DNA from: Phocaeicola coprocola DSM 17136
GTDB lineage: Bacteria; Bacteroidota; Bacteroidia; Bacteroidales; Bacteroidaceae
Length of the DNA: 43,947 bases
Reading direction: 5' to 3'
Assembly (NCBI RefSeq): GCF_000154845.1
Contig: NZ_DS981460.1
Span: 1,539-45,485, forward strand
Shown here: positions 16,798-26,050 of the stretch, piece by piece
Position numbering within the stretch: the first letter of the stretch is position 1
How the letters are laid out: every line of letters starts with the position of its first letter
Position numbers and translations under genes: made by a program
The notes under the pieces: model-generated
Databases searched by the model: none
The model's input: only the letters and a program-made list of their open reading frames with translations
Told to the model about the DNA's origin: nothing

Positions 16798-16944
16798 CTT
16801 CTTTTTCGGAATATCCCAATAATTTTGTTTAAAAAACTTGAGAGCTTCCTTTACAAATGAAATAACTACCTTTTTTATTTTGATTTTTAAAGGAAGTTCG
16901 CCAATTTTGCGATTAATGAATTTGTAAACTTTAAATGACATATT

Positions 16945-18798
16945 ATGGCAGAAGAAATGATAATCAAGGAGCTGGATGATGTAGTTGTTCGCTTCTCTGG
17001 TGATTCAGGCGACGGTATGCAGCTGGCGGGAAATATGTTTTCCAATATATCAGCTGCCGAGGGAAATGATATCAGTACATTTCCAGATTATCCGGCCGAT
17101 ATCCGGGCTCCGCAAGGTACATTAACAGGTGTTTCTGGATTTCAGGTACATATAGGTTCTGGGAAAGTATATACTCCAGGAGATAAATGCGATGTGTTGG
17201 TTGCAATGAATCCTGCAGCATTGAAAACTCAGTATAAATTTTGTAAGCCTCAATCGGTTATTATAATTGATACAGACTCGTTTACAAAGCGTGACCTGGA
17301 AAAAGCTCAGTTTGTATTGGAAAATCCTTTTTCAGAGCTTGGTATTAAGAATGAGGTAGTGGAAGCTGCCATTACGACAATGTGTAAAGAAAGCCTGAAG
17401 GATAGTGGGTTGGACAATAAGTCTATTATGCGTACCAAAAACATGTTCGCATTAGGTTTAGTGTGCTGGCTTTTCCATCGTGATGTAAAGGTAGGTGAAA
17501 AGTTACTTCGTGAGAAATTTGCGAGAAAGCCGGAGATTGCAGAAGCTAATGTGAAGGTTTTATACGATGGTTATCATTTTGGAGAAAACACGCATGCTTC
17601 AGTTGCGATGAGCTATCTGGTTCCTAGTAAAGCTCAAAAAGAAAAAGGACGTTACATGGATATTAATGGCAATAAAGCTACGGCTTACGGGCTTATTGCT
17701 GCTGCAGAAAAGGCTGGATTGCAGCTTTACCTGGGATCATATCCTATTACTCCTGCGACAGATATCTTACATGAATTGGCAAAACATAAATCATTGGGAG
17801 TAAAAACGGTTCAGTGTGAAGATGAAATAGCAGGATGTGCTTCGGCTGTTGGTGCTGCTTTTGCCGGAGCTTTGGCTGTAACAACCACCTCCGGACCTGG
17901 AGTTTGTCTGAAGAGTGAAGCTATGAATCTGGCTGTAATTACTGAATTACCTTTAGTAATCGTTGATGTACAGCGTGGAGGACCTTCTACCGGACTACCT
18001 ACTAAATCAGAACAGACGGATTTATTACAGGCTTTGTATGGAAGAAATGGTGAAAGCCCGATGCCTGTTATTGCTGCATCCTCACCTACAGATTGTTTTG
18101 ATGCAGCCTATATGGCATGTAAAATAGCATTGGAACATATGACTCCTGTTGTTTTGTTGACTGATGCATATATTGCAAACGGTTCGGCAGCATGGCGTTT
18201 GCCTGACTTAGCTGAATATCCTGATATTCGTCCTCCTTATGTAACACCTGACATGGCTGGGGCCTGGACACCTTTCCAGCGTAATCCACAGACAGGCGTA
18301 CGTTATTGGGCTACTCCAGGTATGGAAGGATTTATGCACCGTATCGGAGGATTGGAAAAAAGTAATGAAACGGGAGCTATCTCAACAGATCCGGAAAATC
18401 ATAACCTGATGACGCGTCTGCGTGCTGAGAAAGTGGCTAAGATTGCTGATTCTATACCTGATTTGAAGGTAGAAGGAAATCAGGATGTAGATTTACTGAT
18501 TGTAGGTTTTGGTGGAACATACGGTCATTTGCATTCGGCTATGGATGAGCTGAACAGACGTGGAAAGAAAGCTGCTTTAGCTCATTTTAAGTTCATCAAT
18601 CCGTTGCCTAAGAATACAGAAGAAGTTCTTCGTCGATATAAAAAGATCGTTGTTGCAGAGCAGAATATGGGACAGCTGGCAGGTTATCTGAGAATGAAGA
18701 TAGAAGGTATTCATTTGCATCAGTTTAATCAGGTAAAGGGACAACCTTTTGTTGTACAAGAACTGGTTGAAGCATTTACTAAATTAATGGAGGAATAG
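16945..18798 (+). CDS. korA: 2-oxoacid:ferredoxin oxidoreductase, fused gamma-alpha subunit (KorA type)
   Basis: With KorB it converts 2-oxoglutarate (or a related 2-oxoacid) and CoA to the acyl-CoA, passing electrons to ferredoxin. The 617-residue chain starts with the gamma domain (residues about 1-190, VVRFSGDSGDGMQLAG). It continues with the alpha pyrimidine-binding domain (about 225-450, GSYPITPATDILH and VQCEDEIAGCASAVGAA) and ends with a transketolase-C-like domain. The fused order is typical of KorA. KorB starts 3 bp after the stop. Substrate choice (2-oxoglutarate rather than pyruvate or branched-chain) is inferred from the two-subunit layout. Confidence 0.9.
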   Translation: MAEEMIIKELDDVVVRFSGDSGDGMQLAGNMFSNISAAEGNDISTFPDYPADIRAPQGTLTGVSGFQVHIGSGKVYTPGDKCDVLVAMNPAALKTQYKFCKPQSVIIIDTDSFTKRDLEKAQFVLENPFSELGIKNEVVEAAITTMCKESLKDSGLDNKSIMRTKNMFALGLVCWLFHRDVKVGEKLLREKFARKPEIAEANVKVLYDGYHFGENTHASVAMSYLVPSKAQKEKGRYMDINGNKATAYGLIAAAEKAGLQLYLGSYPITPATDILHELAKHKSLGVKTVQCEDEIAGCASAVGAAFAGALAVTTTSGPGVCLKSEAMNLAVITELPLVIVDVQRGGPSTGLPTKSEQTDLLQALYGRNGESPMPVIAASSPTDCFDAAYMACKIALEHMTPVVLLTDAYIANGSAAWRLPDLAEYPDIRPPYVTPDMAGAWTPFQRNPQTGVRYWATPGMEGFMHRIGGLEKSNETGAISTDPENHNLMTRLRAEKVAKIADSIPDLKVEGNQDVDLLIVGFGGTYGHLHSAMDELNRRGKKAALAHFKFINPLPKNTEEVLRRYKKIVVAEQNMGQLAGYLRMKIEGIHLHQFNQVKGQPFVVQELVEAFTKLMEE

Positions 18799-18801
18799 AC
18801 A

Positions 18802-19812
18802 ATGAGCGAAACAAAATATACAGCAGCAGATTATAAGGCAGGACAACCGCGCTGGTGTCCCGGATGCGGTGATCACGCATTTTTGAATTCCTTTCATAAG
18901 GCACTTGCAGAATTAGGAGTTTCTCCCCATGAAATTGCAGTTATTTCTGGTATTGGATGTTCGTCTCGTCTGCCTTATTATATGAATACATATGGTATGC
19001 ATACGATTCATGGACGTGCGGCAACTATTGCCACAGGTGCTAAAGTCGCTAATCCAAATCTTACTATCTGGCAGATTTCAGGAGATGGTGACGGACTGGC
19101 TATTGGAGGTAATCATTTTATTCATGCTATCCGTCGTAATGTAGATATTAATATTATATTACTGAATAATCGTATTTATGGACTTACCAAGGGGCAGTAT
19201 TCTCCTACATCAGCTCGAGGTTTTGTCAGTAAGTCGTCACCATACGGTACAGTAGAAGATCCGTTCCGTCCAGCAGAATTATGCTTTGGCGCGCGTGGAC
19301 GCTTTTTTGCCCGTTGTGTCGCTGTAGATGGAGGTCCGTCAGTAGAAGTATTGAAAGTAGCAGCTCGTCATAAGGGAACATCGGTAGTGGAGGTTCTTCA
19401 AAACTGTGTGATATTTAATGATGGTACTCATGATGCTGTCGCTAAAAAAGAAGATCGTGAACGCAATGCCATTTATCTGGAACACGGTAAACCTATGCTT
19501 TTCGGTCCGAATAAAGAGTTTGGATTAATGCAGGAAGGTTTCGGATTGAAAGTCGTTAAACTGGGTGAAAATGGAATTACGGAAAAAGATATTCTAGTAC
19601 ATGATGCTCATTGTGAAGATCATACACTTCAGTTGAAACTGGCTTTGATGGAAGGGCCTGATTTCCCGATTGCATTGGGAGTTATTCGTGATGTAGAAGC
19701 GCCTACATATGATGAATCTGTCGAAGCACAAATAGAAGAAGTTTCTGCGAAAAAGAAATATCATAATTTTGCTGAATTGCTTGCAACCAATGATACTTGG
19801 GAAATAAAATAA
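18802..19812 (+). CDS. korB: 2-oxoacid:ferredoxin oxidoreductase, beta subunit (KorB type)
   Basis: The 336-residue beta subunit binds thiamine diphosphate. It has WCPGCGDHAF near residue 18, GIGCSSRLPYY near 50, and the TPP/Mg motif ISGDGDGLAIGG...NNRIYGLTKGQ (about 95-130). It has no separate 4Fe-4S ferredoxin domain, as expected of the KorAB type. It forms an operon with korA and is closed by a terminator 10 bp after the stop. Confidence 0.92.
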   Translation: MSETKYTAADYKAGQPRWCPGCGDHAFLNSFHKALAELGVSPHEIAVISGIGCSSRLPYYMNTYGMHTIHGRAATIATGAKVANPNLTIWQISGDGDGLAIGGNHFIHAIRRNVDINIILLNNRIYGLTKGQYSPTSARGFVSKSSPYGTVEDPFRPAELCFGARGRFFARCVAVDGGPSVEVLKVAARHKGTSVVEVLQNCVIFNDGTHDAVAKKEDRERNAIYLEHGKPMLFGPNKEFGLMQEGFGLKVVKLGENGITEKDILVHDAHCEDHTLQLKLALMEGPDFPIALGVIRDVEAPTYDESVEAQIEEVSAKKKYHNFAELLATNDTWEIK

Positions 19813-19821
19813 AGCGGAAGA

Positions 19822-19864
19822 AAAAAATAAGGAGTCAATATTATGGGGCTCCTTATTTTTTTTG
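19822..19864 (+). terminator. Rho-independent terminator of korAB
   Basis: A stem AAAAAATAAGGAG with CTCCTTATTTTTT (13 bp) is followed by further T residues. Confidence 0.88.
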
Positions 19865-19910
19865 TTTTTATTTATCCAAATTTTTGTATTATATCTTATA
19901 AAGTAGAATT

Positions 19911-22844
19911 ATGATAAGAAGCATCAGTAATATGAAAATCTATCTGGCAAGTTTCTTGATAGCATGCTTTCAGGTTATGCTGGCTTCTAGTTCTTATTCT
20001 TCTTTTACAATAAACCATTTACAAGGACTCTCAAATAGCGCAGTTTTAAGCATCTTACAGGATAATCAGGGATTGATGTGGTTCGGTACCTACGATGGAT
20101 TAAACTGTTATGATGGTAGAACGATAGATGTATTTCGTACTGATTTTTCCAAGGGCCTAACATTAGATAATAACATTATTTCTCGTATTCAGATTGCTTC
20201 AGATGACAAATTATGGGTGCAAAGCTATTCTGGAGTAAACTTATTTTCTACAGATTCTTTATCTGTTATCGATAATTATGTATTTCCAGATGAAGAAGTT
20301 ATTGTATTTTCTAATCGGAAAGGTGACAGCTGGATTGTTGGAAAGCGGAATTTGTATTATTATAATACATATCATCGTTGCTTTGTGAAGGCCGGTGCAA
20401 TGAATTTAAATTTGGAGAACCTTCAACAAAGTGCTTATGTAGATGGACAAGGTGGACTTCATATAGTACCAGTTAATGATACTAAGATGATTCATTTTTC
20501 ATTGAGTTCTTTTTCTGCTGATTCTTTGCAGACAAGTTTGGATGTTACATCTTCACCTTTACATTCCAAGGTTATAAAAAAGACTTTTATTCAAAGCGGG
20601 GTTATTTGTTTCATTGACGAAGCAGATGATTTGTATTTGTATGATGTTTCCAAGAAGTCTAAAGTATATATTCGTAATGTAGGGGAACTATATAGAAAGT
20701 ATGGTAACTTCATGAACGTATTTCCTTTTTATGATGATATTCTGATAACTCTTCATACGGGTGGTATCCTTCGTCTGATGGCTTCTCAGCAATATACAGA
20801 AGATTTGATACGTGTAGATTTGCGTATATTTTCAGCTTATACAGATAATCAGCAAGGGATTTTATGGATGGGGACAGATGGAGCCGGTGTAGTGAAGTTT
20901 ACTAAAAGAGATGCTCTGGTTACGAATTTAATGCTAAATCGCATGTCTTCATCTGTAAGTGGGCAGGTTAGAGGTATTATGACCGATCGTTACGGTACAT
21001 TGTGGGTTGGAACTAAGGGAGACGGTCTGATACGTATACCTGATTATCAAAAAGAGATTGATCTTAAAACTCTTTCAGTTTATTCACCTAAAGGAAAATG
21101 GGCTTTGACTGATTATGTGCGCGGACCTAATTTCTATCCGGTATTTATGCTGAAGAAAAAGACTCAAGGAGATGATTTTTTGGTGGGAATGTCCGATTCG
21201 TTATTGTATTATTATTCTTATCAGTCTGATAAACTGATACGTGTGGGAGGCTCTATACGTTATCCGGCAGAAATACATGGCTTATATGAGGAAAATGATT
21301 CTGTTCTTTGGGTAGTAACGTTTGGCTCAGGTCTTATTAAGGTTGTGCTAGATAAATCACATGAAATTCCGGAGATCAAAAGATTCAGACGTTTCCGTTG
21401 TTTTGCAGAACAGAAAGAACTTGTAGAATATTCTTCTTTATGGGTACAAGGTGATTCTATTTTATGGCTGGGAAGTCGTGGACAAGGGTTAGTTCGGTTT
21501 GATATTCGAAAATATGAGTATCAGGTGTATTCCTTGCGTACGATGCTGGGAAAAGCTGTAGATGATGTCTTGTGTTTGTGTGAATATGATAACAATCACT
21601 TTTTTGTTGGTACTACAGCCGGTTTGGTTTCTGTTGCAATTAATGGCAGAAATATTGTGCCTTCATACATTGGTCGCGAACAAGGACTGGTTAATGAGAT
21701 GGTACACGGCATTGTAAAAGACGATGCTGGAATATTATGGATGGGTACAAATAAAGGAATGATAAAATATGACCCTGTTAGTGGTGGATCTTATACGTAT
21801 TATTATAGCAAGGGGATTGAAATAGGAGAGTTTAGTGATGATAGCTATTATCGTAGTCCCTATAATGGAGATCTTTTTTTAGGAGGAGTAGATGGACTAT
21901 TGTATATGAATGATAGTCAGTCTTCTATTCCGGAATATTATCCTGAAGTAATTCTTCGTAAGCTGATTATTGATCGTGAGGAAGTTAACCTTAACAGGTT
22001 TTATTCGGCAGACAGAAAACAGATTCTGCTTTCTGAAGAACAGAATACGTTTTCTTTACAATTTGTAGCATTGGATTATCTTAATTCAGATATTGAATAT
22101 GCTTATATTTTAGAGGGATATGATGAAAAATGGAGTCTTTTTTCTAAAGAAAATGAGGCTATGTTTAAAAATGTTCCCCTTGGGGAGTATTTACTTCGTA
22201 TACGGTATAAGAAAGACGTATTGGATACTGTCTATAAGGAGTATTCTGTTGCTATTAAAATTGCTCCTTTCTGGTATCATACGATATGGGCATATTTGAC
22301 TCTTGTCCTTTTGATAATTCTTTGTTTGGCAGGGTATATTTGTAAACTGCATAGGAAAGGATTCTTTGAACGTTTGGCGCGAGCATGGGCTGTATCGAAA
22401 GGATTGGGAGAAATTCAGCAGGAAAACTTATTGGTGAAAGCAAGTGCTTTAGGAAACTGGGTAGCATTTTTTCCTTATTGTAATCAGCCTGAACAGATTA
22501 CATTTATACAAAGAATCATCGAGATAATAGAAGAGAATTTGGATAAAGAGGAGCTGGGACCAACTTTCTTGGCTGAAAGGATGCATATAAGTCCTCGTCA
22601 ATTTTCTCGGAAGTTTAAAGATTTATCAGGAATTACTCCTAGTGATTTTATAAAGAAATACCGTATGGAAAAGGCTGCTCAACTTCTGTTGGAAACTGAT
22701 ATGTCTATTCAGGAGGTAATAGAAAGTATTGGTATTTCTAGTCGTCCGTATTTTTATAAGGAGTTTGCAGATAAATATGGGACTACTCCGAAAAATTATC
22801 GTGCACATCATAAGGCAGGAACATTGACTGAAAGTGAATCATAA
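19911..22844 (+). CDS. Transmembrane propeller regulator with AraC-type DNA-binding domain, no kinase
   Basis: The 977-residue protein looks like a hybrid two-component regulator with the middle removed. After a signal/anchor (about 8-30) it has many Reg_prop repeats, for example LWFGTYDGLNCYDG written here as MWFGTYDGLNCYDG, ILWMGTDGAGVVKF, TLWVGTKGDGLIRI and ILWMGTNKGMIKYD. A Y_Y_Y domain follows (about 690-783, ending GEYLLRIRYKK), then a single membrane helix (about 789-810) and directly an AraC-type helix-turn-helix domain (about 865-970, MHISPRQFSRKFKDLSG). No HisKA, HATPase or receiver domain is present. It probably senses a periplasmic glycan and acts directly on DNA, most likely on the GH92 locus that follows. 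An alternative start is Met at 19932. Confidence 0.88.
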   Translation: MIRSISNMKIYLASFLIACFQVMLASSSYSSFTINHLQGLSNSAVLSILQDNQGLMWFGTYDGLNCYDGRTIDVFRTDFSKGLTLDNNIISRIQIASDDKLWVQSYSGVNLFSTDSLSVIDNYVFPDEEVIVFSNRKGDSWIVGKRNLYYYNTYHRCFVKAGAMNLNLENLQQSAYVDGQGGLHIVPVNDTKMIHFSLSSFSADSLQTSLDVTSSPLHSKVIKKTFIQSGVICFIDEADDLYLYDVSKKSKVYIRNVGELYRKYGNFMNVFPFYDDILITLHTGGILRLMASQQYTEDLIRVDLRIFSAYTDNQQGILWMGTDGAGVVKFTKRDALVTNLMLNRMSSSVSGQVRGIMTDRYGTLWVGTKGDGLIRIPDYQKEIDLKTLSVYSPKGKWALTDYVRGPNFYPVFMLKKKTQGDDFLVGMSDSLLYYYSYQSDKLIRVGGSIRYPAEIHGLYEENDSVLWVVTFGSGLIKVVLDKSHEIPEIKRFRRFRCFAEQKELVEYSSLWVQGDSILWLGSRGQGLVRFDIRKYEYQVYSLRTMLGKAVDDVLCLCEYDNNHFFVGTTAGLVSVAINGRNIVPSYIGREQGLVNEMVHGIVKDDAGILWMGTNKGMIKYDPVSGGSYTYYYSKGIEIGEFSDDSYYRSPYNGDLFLGGVDGLLYMNDSQSSIPEYYPEVILRKLIIDREEVNLNRFYSADRKQILLSEEQNTFSLQFVALDYLNSDIEYAYILEGYDEKWSLFSKENEAMFKNVPLGEYLLRIRYKKDVLDTVYKEYSVAIKIAPFWYHTIWAYLTLVLLIILCLAGYICKLHRKGFFERLARAWAVSKGLGEIQQENLLVKASALGNWVAFFPYCNQPEQITFIQRIIEIIEENLDKEELGPTFLAERMHISPRQFSRKFKDLSGITPSDFIKKYRMEKAAQLLLETDMSIQEVIESIGISSRPYFYKEFADKYGTTPKNYRAHHKAGTLTESES

Positions 22845-22848
22845 CTAT

Positions 22849-22887
22849 AAAAGGAATACTTATATGGTGTTATAAGTATTCCTTTTT
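22849..22887 (+). terminator. Rho-independent terminator after the propeller regulator
   Basis: A 16-bp perfect stem (22849-22864 with 22871-22886) ends in TTTTT. It separates the regulator from the GH92 fragment, so the two are separate transcription units. Confidence 0.9.
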
Positions 22888-23122
22888 CTTGTGCTTGCCT
22901 GTTCTTAAATCTGTTTTCTGCTTTTTCTACTTTGTTCTCTAAATGTTTTATTGTAATTTTAATATGCTGTAAATCAGATTGTAATATTGTTCTGTATTTT
23001 GAATATGATTCTTTATTAGGACATTTTGATTTAGGGAGAAAGAATGTCTTTAAAGAGGAAAAAAATATAGTTATCTATTATTACTTTTACATATAGGATA
23101 TTGGCTTAAATCTTAATTTTAT

Positions 23123-24103
23123 ATGCTTCGAAAAATACATTTTTGTTTGCTCGCCGGTTTAATCTTTACTCCGGCTTTCTCTCAACAGTTGGGATATATT
23201 CCTTTTGAAAAGAGTAGTACAGTTGTTTCCTCTACATTGGAATTTGCATATGATGACTGGACTATTTATCAGACTGCTTTAAGAGCAGGTAATGAAGAAA
23301 TTGCTAAGCAGTATTATGCACGTGCATTGAATTATCGTAATGTCTTTGATAAGAAAAATGGCTTTGCCTGTCCGCGTTATACTGACGGTAGCTTCAAAAA
23401 AGATTTTGATCCTCTGCAAACACATGGAGAGGGTTTTATCGAAGGTAATTCCTGGAATTTTTCTTTCCATGTACCACATGATGTCTATGGTATCATGGAT
23501 TTAATGGGAGGTGAAAAAGTTTTTCTAACTCGTTTGGATGAGCTTTTTGAAATGCATCTTCCTAAAAAATATTATGAAAAGAATGAAGATATTACGGAAG
23601 AAGGGCTGATTGGCGGATATGTGCATGGTAATGAACCAAGTCATCATATACCTTACTTATACGCTTGGACATCACAACCTTGGAAAACTCAATTTTGGAC
23701 TCGTGAGATAATCGACCGTATGTATCGTAATGATATAAACGGGTTGGGAGGAAATGATGATTGTGGTCAGATGTCTGCCTGGTATATGTTTACGGTAATG
23801 GGATTTTATCCAGTATGTCCGGGAACAGATCAGTATGTATTAGGAGCTCCATATTTCCCTTATCTCAAACTGCGTTTACCTAATGGAAACATTTTGGAAA
23901 TTAAAGCTGAAGGAGTGAGCGATACCCGACGTTATGTTCAGTCACTTACTATTAACGGCAAGAAATATGACAAATTATATATTACTCATGCAGATTTGTT
24001 GAAAGGAGGAGTCTGGGAGTTTAAGATGGGAACCTCACCCAACAAGAAAAGAGGACAAAAAGCAGAAAATAAGCCTTATTCATTAACAAACGGAATCAAA
24101 TAG
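23123..24103 (+). CDS. GH92 alpha-mannosidase, C-terminal part with its own signal peptide (N-terminal part missing)
   Basis: The 326-residue frame begins with a signal peptide (MLRKIHFCLLAGLIFTPAFS). It then jumps at about residue 23 into the middle of a GH92 catalytic domain (LGYIPFEKSSTVVSSTLEFA). Conserved GH92 motifs are present: EGNSWNF (107-113), HGNEPSHH (168-175, expected acid Glu) and GGNDDCGQMSAWYMF (209-223). Intact GH92 enzymes have about 750 residues, with an N-terminal beta-sandwich that helps form the active site; that whole domain and the first barrel helices are absent. It is probably inactive, the product of an internal in-frame deletion. The next gene starts 1 bp after its stop. 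No clear promoter was seen. Confidence 0.82.
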   Translation: MLRKIHFCLLAGLIFTPAFSQQLGYIPFEKSSTVVSSTLEFAYDDWTIYQTALRAGNEEIAKQYYARALNYRNVFDKKNGFACPRYTDGSFKKDFDPLQTHGEGFIEGNSWNFSFHVPHDVYGIMDLMGGEKVFLTRLDELFEMHLPKKYYEKNEDITEEGLIGGYVHGNEPSHHIPYLYAWTSQPWKTQFWTREIIDRMYRNDINGLGGNDDCGQMSAWYMFTVMGFYPVCPGTDQYVLGAPYFPYLKLRLPNGNILEIKAEGVSDTRRYVQSLTINGKKYDKLYITHADLLKGGVWEFKMGTSPNKKRGQKAENKPYSLTNGIK

Positions 24104-24104
24104 T

Positions 24105-24917
24105 ATGAAAGCACAATTGTTATTAGCTGGTATAATATTAGGAATGAGTGGTATATCGGCTTGTACGGGGAACAAGAAAAATGTGATGACTGAAAAAGAG
24201 ACAATGGAGGTCTGGAAAGATTATCCGGTTGGGCATATTGTATTTGATGATCAGGCTCCAGAGACAGAAGGATCAAAAGTTTATCATCGTATAATAACTA
24301 ATCCTCAGGAGTATATTGCAGATCAGGCACGTACAGTACTTGCTACATTATATGATTCTCCGGCTGACAGTATTGTTCCGGTTGATACAATTCATTATTC
24401 TTTGCAGGATATAGAGGGTATTTCTGCAAAAGGAGGAGGTAATGGCGTTGTGAGCATTTTTTATAGTACTCGTCATATTGAAAACTCATTTGCAGCAAAT
24501 GATACTGCTAAGCTGTTTTTTGAAACAAGGGGTGTTTTGTTACACGAATTGACTCATGCATATCAGCTGGAGCCTCAAGGGATAGGTAATTATGGAAGCA
24601 GTCGTGTTTTCTGGGCTTTTATAGAGGGAATGGCTGATGCAGTACGTGTTGCCAATGGAGGTTTTACTCCGGATGCTCGTCCTAAAGGTGGAAACTATAT
24701 GGATGGTTATCGTACTGCCGGATACTTTTTTGTATGGTTAAGAGATAATAAAGATAAAGACTTTCTTCGTAAGTTTAATCGAAGTACACTTGAGGTTGTT
24801 CCTTGGTCATTTAACGGGGCTATAAAATATGCTTTAGGAGAGCAGTATGATATAGATGACTTGTGGTATGAATATCAAGTTGCAGTTGGCGATATTCAAG
24901 AAACAGAAAATCATTGA
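24105..24917 (+). CDS. BSP-family (basic secretory protein) zinc-metalloprotease-like lipoprotein
   Basis: The 270-residue lipoprotein has lipobox ISAC with acylated Cys20. The mature part matches the plant/bacterial basic secretory protein family. It carries a zincin motif HELTH (147-151) inside GVLLHELTHAYQ, followed by FIEGMADAVR (about 172-181) with the likely third metal ligand. It could be a surface peptidase; the substrate is unknown. It lies between two GH92 halves with almost no spacing, as in polysaccharide utilisation operons that process glycoproteins. Unlike its neighbours it looks intact. Confidence 0.83.
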   Translation: MKAQLLLAGIILGMSGISACTGNKKNVMTEKETMEVWKDYPVGHIVFDDQAPETEGSKVYHRIITNPQEYIADQARTVLATLYDSPADSIVPVDTIHYSLQDIEGISAKGGGNGVVSIFYSTRHIENSFAANDTAKLFFETRGVLLHELTHAYQLEPQGIGNYGSSRVFWAFIEGMADAVRVANGGFTPDARPKGGNYMDGYRTAGYFFVWLRDNKDKDFLRKFNRSTLEVVPWSFNGAIKYALGEQYDIDDLWYEYQVAVGDIQETENH

Positions 24918-24919
24918 TT

Positions 24920-26050
24920 ATGAAAAAGATACTGAAAACAATCTTTCTATGTGTTTCTTTGCCGGTGTTTTCTCTTTCTGCAGAGAACTTAACTCAGTAT
25001 GTCAATCCTATGATTGGTACAGATGGATATGGGAATGTATATCCAGGAGCGCAGATACCATTTGGAGGAATACAGATTAGTCCAGACACAGATGCAAAAT
25101 TTTATGATGCAGCAGCTGGATATAAGTATAATCATACCTCTATTCTAGGATTTAGTCTGACGCATTTAAGTGGAACAGGGATTCCCGATTTGGGCGACTT
25201 CCTGTTTATTCCAGGTACAGGAGAGATGAAGCTTGATCCGGGTACACGTGAGAATCCTACAGAAGGTTACCGTTCTCGTTATTCTCATGATAGAGAATGG
25301 GCATCACCTAATTATTATGCTGTAGAATTGTCCGATTATGGTGTGAAAGCTGAAATGACAGCTGGTCTTCGGAGTGGAATGTTTCGCTTTACCTATCCCA
25401 AATCGGAGCAGGCATTTATCATGATTGATATGAACCATACCTTGTGGCAAAGTTGTGAATGGTCGAATTTACGTATGGAAAACGATTCTACATTGACAGG
25501 GTATAAGCTTGTGAAAGGTTGGGGACCGGAGCGCCATGTATATTTTACAGCCGTGTTTTCAAAGAAGCTGAAAAATTTGCGTTTTATGCAAGATAAGAAA
25601 CCGGTCATTTACAACACATCTCGTTTCAGAAGCTGTTATGAAGCTTGGAGAAAGAATCTGATGGCATGTATATCTTTTGAAGCAGCAGAAGGAGAAGAAA
25701 TCATAGTGAAGACGGCTGTTTCTGCTGTCAGTACAGCCGGAGCAACTTTGAATTTGCAAGAACTGAACGGAATGACTTTCGATAGTCTGCGCGAGAAAGG
25801 TGTTTCTTTGTGGGAGCAGGAACTTGCGAAATATCAGATTGAAGCAGAACCGGAATTTGTTTTGATAGTTGACTGTTTCTTAAAAAGACTTATTCTTTTT
25901 CTCCATAGCACAAATCACCGGCATCACCTAGTCCCGGTACGATGTATGAGTGTGCGTTCAATTCCGGATCTACAGCTGCACACCATACTGTTGTTTTGTC
26001 CTGAGGAAATACTTTTTGTACGTGTTCCACTGCCTGTCGGCTGGCAATAA
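24920..26050 (+). pseudogene. GH92 alpha-mannosidase, N-terminal part, truncated and running into upp
   Basis: From ATG 24920 the frame has a signal peptide (MKKILKTIFLCVSLPVFSLSA). It then shows the GH92 N-terminal domain with YVNPMIGTDGYGNVYPGAQ (27-45), PFGGIQISPD and LTHLSGTGIPDLGDF. GH92 similarity stops near residue 312 (WEQELAKYQIEAEPE, about base 25855). The last about 65 codons are unrelated, and from 25890 they are the antisense of the upp 3' end. The catalytic barrel is missing, so this is a pseudogene made by a deletion that joined it to the upp flank. TTG 24914 is also in frame, but ATG 24920 fits the signal peptide. Confidence 0.85.

Noticed and set aside
16753..16941. 62-residue minus-strand frame
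   Set aside because: It overlaps tRNA-Arg and an AT-rich promoter region and has no family-like features.
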